From positions 8,242 to 18,644 of the forward strand of contig CALMAR010000021.1 in NCBI GenBank assembly GCA_937859855.1: 10,403 nt of DNA, given 5' to 3'. Of this stretch, positions 5,198-10,403 are shown in pieces; position 1 is the first letter of the stretch, and every line of letters begins with the position of its first letter. The translations under genes and the position numbers were made by a program. The notes beneath the pieces were generated by a model that was not told the DNA's origin, did no database searches, and saw only the letters and a program-made list of their open reading frames with translations. The DNA comes from an uncultured Kineosporia sp. GTDB lineage: Bacteria > Actinomycetota > Actinomycetes > Actinomycetales > Kineosporiaceae.

Positions 5198-5224
5198 GCC
5201 GGCCTGCGCGTGGGTCAGGCCGGC
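5198..5224. terminator. GC-rich hairpin between convergent genes
   Basis: GCCGGCCTG (5198-5206) and CAGGCCGGC (5216-5224) form a perfect 9-bp stem with a 9-base loop. It begins 9 bases after the stop of the proline-rich gene and includes the stop codon of the sigma factor gene (5215-5217 on the minus strand). It is well placed as a bidirectional terminator, without T-runs. Confidence 0.55.
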
Positions 5225-6483
5225 CCATCCTCGAGCCCAGCGGCCCGGCCCAGCAGCAGGGCCCGCTCCCGGGCGTTTCGGGTCAGGCTGGCTGCGCGTT
5301 CGAACTCGGCCCGGGCTTGAACGGGCCGGCCCAGCCGGGCCAGCAGATCCCCCCGCACACTGGGGATCAGGTGATAGCCGTCCAGCGCCGGCGGTGATCC
5401 GAGCGCGTCCAGCAGATCCAGCCCGGCCTGCGGCCCGCAGACCATGGACACCGCGACCGCCCGATTGAGCTCCACGATCGGGGAGGGCGTCAGCACGGCC
5501 AGTTCCTGGTACAGGCTGGCGATCCGCGACCAATCGGTTTCCGCCGCGGTCCGAGCCCGGGCATGGCAGGCGGCCAGCTCGGCCTGGAGCAGATAGGGGC
5601 CGGCCGGGCCCGTGCCGAGCAGGCCCCTGCCCCGTTCAAGCGCCGCCAGGCCCCGGCGGATCAGTAGCTGATCCCATCGGGAGCGGTCCTGATCCAGAAG
5701 CAACACCGGCTCGCCGCCTGTGCCCACCCGGGCCCGGGACCGCGACTCCTGCACCTCCATCAGCGCGACCAGGCCATGCACCTCAGGCTCTGCGGGCATC
5801 AGCTGCGCCAGCACCCGGCTCAGCCGCAGCGCTTCCCGGCACAGTTCTGGCCGGAGCCAGTCACCGCCGGTGGTGGCGGTATAGCCCTCGTTGAACACCA
5901 GATAGACGACTTCCAGTACTGAGGCCAGGCGCTGTGGTAGCTCATCTGCGGTAGGGACCTCGAACGGCACCCGCTTGGCCGTCAGCGTCCGCTTGGCCCG
6001 GACGATGCGCTGGGCCATGGTCGCTTCGGGCACCAAGAAGGCCCGGGCGATCTCATCGGTGCTGAGGCCTCCGAGCAGCCGCAGCGTCAGCGCCACCCGG
6101 CCCTCCCGGGTCAGCACCGGATGACAGGCGACGAACAGCAACCGGAGCAGGTCGTCCTCGATCGGATCGAGCGGGCCGCCCAGCGCTTCGCTCTCGCGAA
6201 CCTGGGCATCCGTCAGCTGGTGCCCAAGCTCCCCGAGCTTGCGACCCAGGGTCTGCTCGCGGCGGATCAGGTCGATCGCCCGGCGCTTGCCCACCGACAT
6301 CAGCCAAGCGCCCGGACGATCCGGGACACCGGAGGCCGGCCACTGCTCGAGCGCCGCGACCAGCGCATCCTGAGCCAGATCCTCGGCCGTCGCGACGTCC
6401 CGGACGATACGGGCGAGGCCACCGATCAGCCGGGCGGACTCTATCCGCCAGACCGCCTCGATGGCCCGATCGACAGGCTGCAC
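5215..6483 (-). CDS. ECF42-type RNA polymerase sigma factor with C-terminal extension
   Basis: A 422-residue sigma factor of the ECF42 group. Region 2 is at about residues 8-75 (VWRIESARLIGGLARIVRDVATAEDLAQDALVAALEQW in outline, then RAIDLIRR). Region 4 is at about 105-165 (LLFVACHP, ALTLRLLGGLSTDEIARAFLVPEATMAQRIVRAKR). A long C-terminal extension follows, including the DUF6596-like FNEGYTAT segment and TPR-like helices to the end. ECF42 factors lack a classical anti-sigma factor; the extension and a DGPF partner are thought to control them. The partner gene lies 30 bases upstream. An in-frame TGA 10 bases before the GTG at 6483 fixes that start, although GGGAGG is only one base away from it, an unusually short spacing. 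The target genes are unknown apart from probable autoregulation. Confidence 0.92.
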   Translation of the reverse strand: MQPVDRAIEAVWRIESARLIGGLARIVRDVATAEDLAQDALVAALEQWPASGVPDRPGAWLMSVGKRRAIDLIRREQTLGRKLGELGHQLTDAQVRESEALGGPLDPIEDDLLRLLFVACHPVLTREGRVALTLRLLGGLSTDEIARAFLVPEATMAQRIVRAKRTLTAKRVPFEVPTADELPQRLASVLEVVYLVFNEGYTATTGGDWLRPELCREALRLSRVLAQLMPAEPEVHGLVALMEVQESRSRARVGTGGEPVLLLDQDRSRWDQLLIRRGLAALERGRGLLGTGPAGPYLLQAELAACHARARTAAETDWSRIASLYQELAVLTPSPIVELNRAVAVSMVCGPQAGLDLLDALGSPPALDGYHLIPSVRGDLLARLGRPVQARAEFERAASLTRNARERALLLGRAAGLEDGPA

Positions 6484-6513
6484 GCCTCCCGATCATGCCG
6501 CATCCCCGGACGC

Positions 6514-6939
6514 CTACGAACTGGCGGTCTGGGCGCGCAACCGTTCCTCCTGAGCGCGCAGCTCCGGAGTGAGCGCGTCACCGAAGTCGTCGGCCTCGGC
6601 CACCTGCCGGACCTCGATCTCCCCTTCCACGAAGGGCACCCGGCGAGCCCACTCGATGGCCTCATCGAGCGACTTCACATCGATGATCCAGAAGCCGGCC
6701 ACCAGCTCCTTGGCCTCGGTGAACGGGCCGTCGGTCACTGTGGTCCGCTTCTGGGTGTCCTGCTGGGAGAAGGTCACCCGGGCCCCCTTCGAGCTGGGCA
6801 GCAGGCCATCGGCCGCCAGCAGGACGCCGGCCTTGACCAGTTCCTCGTTGTAGGCGCCCATCTCGGTCAGCTCTTGCGTGGTCGGCATCTGGCTGGCTTC
6901 GGACTCCGAGCTCGCCTTGACCATCATCATGAACCGCAT
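6514..6939 (-). CDS. DGPF/YciI-like protein, partner of the ECF42 sigma factor
   Basis: A 141-residue protein of the YciI-related DGPF family, named for the motif seen here as TDGPFTE with DGPF at residues 70-73. Other family features are the RFMMMVKAS strand at the start, EELVKAGVLLAADGL at about 32-46, and GFWIIDVKSLDEAIEWARRVPF at about 82-103. The ATG at 6939 has AAGGGA 9 bases upstream. The gene lies 30 bases before the ECF42 sigma gene on the same strand, the standard arrangement for this group. In S. venezuelae the DGPF genes are reported as targets of the linked ECF42 factors. The protein is soluble with a ferredoxin-like fold expected, and its ligand or reaction is not known. A TGTCGA/CGAC promoter lies upstream. 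Confidence 0.92.
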   Translation of the reverse strand: MRFMMMVKASSESEASQMPTTQELTEMGAYNEELVKAGVLLAADGLLPSSKGARVTFSQQDTQKRTTVTDGPFTEAKELVAGFWIIDVKSLDEAIEWARRVPFVEGEIEVRQVAEADDFGDALTPELRAQEERLRAQTASS

Positions 6940-6989
6940 CGCTGTTATCCCTTCGTGTCAGCCTGGCCGATCCAGGCTTTCACGAATGC

Positions 6990-7016
6990 GTCGATTGACC
7001 GCCCGGCGGATCGACA
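6990..7016 (-). promoter_or_regulatory. ECF42-type promoter of the DGPF-sigma operon
   Basis: On the minus strand TGTCGA (7016-7011) is followed after 17 bases by CGAC (6993-6990). As I recall, the published ECF42 motif from Streptomyces venezuelae is TGTCGA at -35 and CG(A/T)C at -10, which this matches exactly. The transcript would start near 6983, about 44 bases before the DGPF gene. This supports autoregulation by the downstream sigma factor. Confidence 0.7.
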
Positions 7017-7040
7017 ACCCGGGCCAAAATCTTTTCGCTG

Positions 7041-7250
7041 TCAGGCGGCGGCGGGATCGGGGTCGAGCTCCGGACTCACTGCCTCCAGCTGGGCTCGCTG
7101 GAGCGGGATGAGCCGGGGCAGGGAGTGCACGCTCGCCAGCGGAGTGTCCGCTTTGTCCGCCAGCGCCGCGAGCAGATCCGGACGACGGGCACCGTCGATC
7201 CGGGCGGCGAGGACGGACTGCAGGGCGATTGTCAGCGGCGGGCGGGCCAT
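7041..7250 (-). CDS. Small 69-aa protein of unknown function
   Basis: An ATG-started minus-strand gene of 69 codons, with GAGG about 6 bases before the start and strongly G/C-biased third positions, which argues that it is real. The product (MARPPLTIALQSVLAARIDG...) is mostly predicted helix, with an Arg/Asp-rich middle (GARRPDLLAALADKADT) and an acidic, Pro/Ala-rich end (ELDPDPAAA). It has no signal peptide, no cysteines and no membrane helix. I do not recognise a family. It diverges from ndk and reads toward the DGPF-sigma operon on the same strand, its stop lying 25 bases before that operon's -35 box. Read-through into the operon is possible, since I see no strong terminator between them. 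Confidence 0.5.
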   Translation of the reverse strand: MARPPLTIALQSVLAARIDGARRPDLLAALADKADTPLASVHSLPRLIPLQRAQLEAVSPELDPDPAAA

Positions 7251-7319
7251 GTCTGCCTCATCGCCCGCACACCGGCCGGTCTTGAGGAATCCACGGGGCC
7301 GGTCGCCTGGAGGGCCCAC

Positions 7320-7325
7320 TAGGCT
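7320..7325 (+). promoter_or_regulatory. Probable -10 box for ndk
   Basis: TAGGCT is a common actinobacterial form of the TAnnnT -10 box. It lies in the 129-base divergent gap between the 69-aa gene and ndk and would give a leader of about 48 bases. No clear -35 box is present at the usual spacing. Confidence 0.4.
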
Positions 7326-7379
7326 TGCGCCGCTCAGACGAGCCGAGGACAGCGCAGGCCAGCGGAAGGAAACCGGATC

Positions 7380-7802
7380 ATGAGTGCGGAACAGACACTG
7401 GTGATCGTGAAGCCGGACGGCGTGCGACGTGGGCAGGTCGGCGAGGTGCTGCGCCGGATCGAGGCCAAGGGCTACATGATCGTGGCGCTGGACCTGCGGG
7501 TGCCGTCCAGTGACCTGCTCTCCCAGCACTACGAGGAGCACATGGGCAAGCCGTTCTACAACGGCCTGGTCGAATTCATGGGCTCCGGGCCGGTCGTGGC
7601 CGCGGTCATCGAGGGCGAGCAGGTGATCGCCGGCTTCCGCAGCCTGGCCGGGGCCACTGATCCGATCAAGGCCGCCCCGGGGTCGATCCGCGGCGACCTG
7701 GGCCGCGACTGGGGAACGTCAGTGCAGCAGAACGTGGTGCACGGCTCGGATTCGCCGCAGTCCGCCGGGCGCGAGATCGGCCTGTGGTTTCCCGGCCTCT
7801 GA
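7380..7802 (+). CDS. ndk: Nucleoside diphosphate kinase
   Basis: A 140-residue nucleoside diphosphate kinase, which moves the gamma phosphate from a nucleoside triphosphate to a diphosphate through a phosphohistidine, balancing nucleotide pools in the cytoplasm. The whole family pattern is present: TLVIVKPDGVRRG with Lys11 near the start, HYEEHMGKPFYNGLVEFMGSGPVV, GATDPIKAAPGSIRGD, and the active-site NVVHGSDS with catalytic His121. A few extra residues (RDWGTSVQQ) precede the active site compared with the shorter Escherichia coli form. The ATG at 7380 has GGAAGGA about 9 bases upstream. A radical SAM gene follows 48 bases downstream on the same strand, a neighbourhood seen in other actinobacteria. 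Confidence 0.97.
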   Translation: MSAEQTLVIVKPDGVRRGQVGEVLRRIEAKGYMIVALDLRVPSSDLLSQHYEEHMGKPFYNGLVEFMGSGPVVAAVIEGEQVIAGFRSLAGATDPIKAAPGSIRGDLGRDWGTSVQQNVVHGSDSPQSAGREIGLWFPGL

Positions 7803-7837
7803 CGCGGAGATCAGCTGGAAGCTCAGCTCGGCGCCAT

Positions 7838-7843
7838 TACAGT
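7838..7843 (+). promoter_or_regulatory. Possible -10 box giving a leaderless radical SAM message
   Basis: TACAGT fits TAnnnT and ends 7 bases before the ATG at 7851, so a transcript would begin at or next to the start codon. No ribosome binding site precedes that ATG, which agrees with leaderless translation. The motif is short, and ndk read-through is an alternative source of message. Confidence 0.35.
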
Positions 7844-7850
7844 GGACGCC

Positions 7851-9821
7851 ATGCTCCGGACCAGTCCCGAATCGGTGTTCTCCCGGCTGGAGCCGCTGCT
7901 GCCCCACGTCACCAAGCCGATCCAGTACGTCGGCGGCGAGCTGAACAGCACGGTCAAGGATTGGGACGTCGCCGGGCCGGCCACGGTGCGCTGGGCGCTG
8001 ATGTACCCCGACGCCTACGAGGTCGGCTTGCCCAACCAGGGCGTGATGATCCTTTACGAGGTGCTGAACGAGCGGGACGACGCTCTGGCCGAGCGGGCCT
8101 ACGCGGTCTGGCCCGACCTGGAACGGCTGATGCGCCAGCACGGCATCCCTCAGTTCACCGTGGATGCGCATCGCCCGGTCCGGGCCTTCGACGTCCTCGG
8201 CGTCTCCTTCTCCACCGAACTGGGCTACACGAACCTGCTGAACGCCCTCGATCTGGCCGGCATCCCGATCGAGGCCAGCCGCCGCACCGGCGACGATCCG
8301 ATCGTGATCGCTGGTGGGCACGCCGCGTTCAACCCGGAGCCGATCGCCAGCTTCATCGACGCCGCCGTGCTCGGGGACGGTGAGCAGGCCGTCGGCGCGA
8401 TCACCGAGATCATCAAGAGGTTCAAGCAGGAGGGAGAACCGGGCGGCCGTCCGGAGCTGCTGTTCCGGCTGGCTCAGGCCGGAGGGGTGTACGTGCCCAG
8501 CCTGTACGACGTCGCCTACTTACCGGATGGGCGGATCCAGCGGGTCGCGCCGAACCGGCCGGGTGTGCCCTGGCGGGTGGGCAAGCACACCGTGATGGAC
8601 CTGGACCAGTGGCCCTACCCCAAGCAGCCGCTGATCCCGGTGGCCGAGTCGGTGCACGAGCGGATGAGCGTGGAGATCTTCCGCGGCTGCACCCGCGGCT
8701 GCCGGTTCTGCCAGGCCGGGATGATCACTCGCCCAGTGCGTGAACGGTCTCTGCCCGGGATCGGCCAGATGGTCGAGAAAGGCCTGGCCGCAACCGGTTT
8801 CGAAGAAGTCGGGCTACTCAGTCTGTCCAGCGCGGACCATTCCGAGATCGCCGAGCTGACCAAGCAGCTGGCCGATCGGTACCAGGGCTCTCAGACCGGT
8901 TTGTCTCTGCCCAGCACCCGGGTGGATGCCTTCAACGTCGACCTGGCCAAGGAGATCTCTCGCAATGGCCGCCGTTCCGGGCTGACCTTCGCCCCCGAGG
9001 GCGGCAGTGAGCGGATCCGTAAGGTGATCAACAAGATGGTCACCGAGGACGATCTGGTCCAGACCGTGGCCACCGCCTACGGCAACGGCTGGCGGCAGGT
9101 GAAGCTGTACTTCATGTGCGGCCTGCCGACCGAGACCGACGACGACGTGCTGCAGATCGCCGAGCTGGCCAAGCGCGTCATTGCCACGGGGCGAGAGGTT
9201 TCCGGATCCAGGGACATTCGCTGCACCGTGTCTATCGGCGGGTTCGTACCCAAGCCGCACACGCCGTTCCAATGGGCCGGCCAGACCCCGGCTGACGTGG
9301 TCGACGATCGGCTGGCTCAGTTGCGGGACGCGATCCGGGGCGACAAGCGGTACGGCCGGGCGATCGGATTCCGTTACCACGATGGCCGCCCGGGAATCGT
9401 GGAAGGACTGCTGTCGCGCGGTGACCGCCGGGTGGGTGCGGTGATCAAGCGAGTGTGGCAGAGCGGTGGCCGGTTCGACGGCTGGAGCGAGCACTTCTCC
9501 TACCAGCGCTGGATGGACGGCGCCGCCGAAGTGTTCGCCGGCTCGCAGCTGAGCGTCGACTGGTTCACCACCCGGGAGCGGGATTTCACCGAAGTGCTGC
9601 CCTGGGACCACCTGGATTCAGGACTGGACAAGGACTGGCTGTGGGAGGACTGGCAGGACGCGTTGTCAGCCGAGGAGGTCGAGGACTGCCGGTGGACGCC
9701 GTGTTTCGACTGCGGCGTATGCCCGCAGATGGGCACCGGCATCCAGATCGGCCCGACCGGGCGCACGCTGATCCCGCTCACCATCGGCGCTGCGCCGAGC
9801 TACGCGGAGCCGTCCGGCTGA
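7851..9821 (+). CDS. TIGR03960-type radical SAM protein with B12-binding-like domain
   Basis: A 656-residue protein that matches the actinobacterial TIGR03960 family along its length. The N-terminal third is a B12-binding-like Rossmann region (ALMYPDAYEVGLPNQGVMIL, then FSTELGYTNLLNALDLAGIP and a GGHAAFNPEP motif). The radical SAM core follows, with CTRGCRFC carrying Cys280, Cys284 and Cys287 (CX3CX2C) to bind a 4Fe-4S cluster and S-adenosylmethionine, then GLTFAPEGGSERIRK and KLYFMCGLPTETDDD. A second cysteine group near the C-terminus (CRWTPCFDCGVC) could bind another metal centre. The ATG at 7851 fits homologues better than the GTG at 7842. The substrate is not established; the usual partner is a DUF2344 (TIGR03936) protein ahead of the RNase E gene, but here an inverted gene comes next. 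Confidence 0.92.
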   Translation: MLRTSPESVFSRLEPLLPHVTKPIQYVGGELNSTVKDWDVAGPATVRWALMYPDAYEVGLPNQGVMILYEVLNERDDALAERAYAVWPDLERLMRQHGIPQFTVDAHRPVRAFDVLGVSFSTELGYTNLLNALDLAGIPIEASRRTGDDPIVIAGGHAAFNPEPIASFIDAAVLGDGEQAVGAITEIIKRFKQEGEPGGRPELLFRLAQAGGVYVPSLYDVAYLPDGRIQRVAPNRPGVPWRVGKHTVMDLDQWPYPKQPLIPVAESVHERMSVEIFRGCTRGCRFCQAGMITRPVRERSLPGIGQMVEKGLAATGFEEVGLLSLSSADHSEIAELTKQLADRYQGSQTGLSLPSTRVDAFNVDLAKEISRNGRRSGLTFAPEGGSERIRKVINKMVTEDDLVQTVATAYGNGWRQVKLYFMCGLPTETDDDVLQIAELAKRVIATGREVSGSRDIRCTVSIGGFVPKPHTPFQWAGQTPADVVDDRLAQLRDAIRGDKRYGRAIGFRYHDGRPGIVEGLLSRGDRRVGAVIKRVWQSGGRFDGWSEHFSYQRWMDGAAEVFAGSQLSVDWFTTRERDFTEVLPWDHLDSGLDKDWLWEDWQDALSAEEVEDCRWTPCFDCGVCPQMGTGIQIGPTGRTLIPLTIGAAPSYAEPSG

Positions 9822-9840
9822 CCTGGTCGCTCAGGAAGGT

Positions 9841-10403
9841 TCAGCTGCGCAGGTCCAGCTGCAACAGCACGGTGGCCGACGTGGCGTCGTCTGGAACCGT
9901 CACCAGCCAGTTGGTGTCTTTGTGTTTTCCGCACAGGCTCTGCGACTCGGGTGCCGTGGTGCAGACCACGTTGCTGACGCCGTCGGCCGGGATCAGGAAC
10001 GTCGCGGGCTGACCCCGGTCGTGCATCAGCTGGGCCAGCAGCGGAGTGACCAGCGCCAGCGCCCGGCCCTGGCTGGAGGGTTGACTGATTGAGACCGCAC
10101 GGGTCAGCCGGTAGCTGAGCTGCACTGTCCGCGCCTGGGCACCGGGGGAAGCCACCCGCCACTTGCGGGGACCCGTCTGAGCGGCGGTGACCCCGCTTCC
10201 GTTGATCCGGATGTTCAGGTCCTGGATCATGGGGTCCAGCTTCTTGGCGTCGCCCACCAGCGGCCCGGTGGGCGGCACGGTCAGGGTGAAGCTGCCCAGC
10301 CCCGGTTCGGGCAGCACAGCCTGTTCGGTCACCGCGATGCTCCGATCGGCTAGTACCTGGATGCCCAGAGCCGTGCCGGCCCCGGCCATGCCGGGGCCGG
10401 AGG
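9841..10403 (-). CDS. C-terminal part of an exported-looking unknown protein
   Basis: A minus-strand frame open from the right edge of the window to the stop at 9841, giving 186 complete codons. An ATG at 10389 exists but has no ribosome binding site, and the frame continues beyond it, so the true start and any signal peptide probably lie outside. The sequence is rich in predicted beta strands (GIQVLADRSIAVTEQAV, then GSFTLTVPPTGP and RTVQLSYRLTRAVSI). Counted from that ATG, two cysteines (143 and 153, in CTTAPESQSLC) could form a disulfide, fitting an exported domain. A short helix-like stretch (LALVTPLLAQLMHD) lies between. I do not recognise the family. It converges on the radical SAM gene with only 19 bases between the stops. 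Confidence 0.65.
   Translation of the reverse strand, partial: SGPGMAGAGTALGIQVLADRSIAVTEQAVLPEPGLGSFTLTVPPTGPLVGDAKKLDPMIQDLNIRINGSGVTAAQTGPRKWRVASPGAQARTVQLSYRLTRAVSISQPSSQGRALALVTPLLAQLMHDRGQPATFLIPADGVSNVVCTTAPESQSLCGKHKDTNWLVTVPDDATSATVLLQLDLRS

Noticed and set aside
6121..7383. A 420-codon plus-strand open frame opposite the sigma factor and DGPF genes
   Set aside because: It is antisense to two genes with full family matches and runs on through the sigma operon promoter and antisense to the 69-aa gene. Its product is low-complexity, Arg/Gly/Pro-rich with no domain. Long antisense frames are expected in high-GC coding DNA.

Overview
The window is high-GC DNA with strong G/C preference at third codon positions, GTG/TTG starts next to ATG, and TAnnnT-type -10 boxes without clear -35 boxes. 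Together with the protein families (a MurJ-type C-terminal discoidin-like domain, an ECF42 sigma factor with a DGPF partner, ndk beside a TIGR03960-type radical SAM gene), this points to an actinobacterium. Propionibacteriales is a guess from gene order, not a demonstrated placement. No rRNA, tRNA, insertion sequence, integrase or CRISPR array was seen. The region looks chromosomal.

Layout. 1-489, minus strand: the first 29 codons of a gene running off the left edge, then a small three-helix membrane protein followed by two hairpins. About 490-809 is mostly non-coding and carries a likely promoter and 5' hairpin for the next gene. 810-2513, plus strand: an unrecognised 117-aa protein, a 13-bp perfect hairpin, a PhzF-family protein and a DUF2277 protein. 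2525-2890, minus: a small protein resembling a segment found in phage prohead-protease proteins. 3045-4021, plus: a one-pass membrane protein with an extracytoplasmic beta-rich domain, overlapping a short DUF421 (YetF-like) membrane protein. 4236-5189, plus: a proline-rich, PELPPQ-repeat membrane protein with a MurJ-like extracytoplasmic discoidin-like domain. 5215-6939, minus: a DGPF/YciI-like protein followed by its ECF42 sigma factor, with a matching ECF42-type promoter at 6990-7016. 7041-7250, minus: a 69-aa unknown protein. 7380-9821, plus: ndk and the radical SAM protein. 9841-10403, minus: the C-terminal part of an exported-looking unknown protein.

How the parts fit. Three units look functionally linked: the DGPF/ECF42 pair (a probable autoregulated signalling module), the overlapping membrane pair at 3045-4021 (with a possible six-codon leader ORF), and the ndk-radical SAM pair, a conserved actinobacterial neighbourhood in which the expected second radical SAM/DUF2344 gene is not directly downstream. 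Convergent gene ends are tight, and two of them share a hairpin that overlaps a stop codon. I see no strong evidence for a wholly new multi-gene system. The best leads are the regulatory arrangements and the proline-repeat/discoidin membrane protein.
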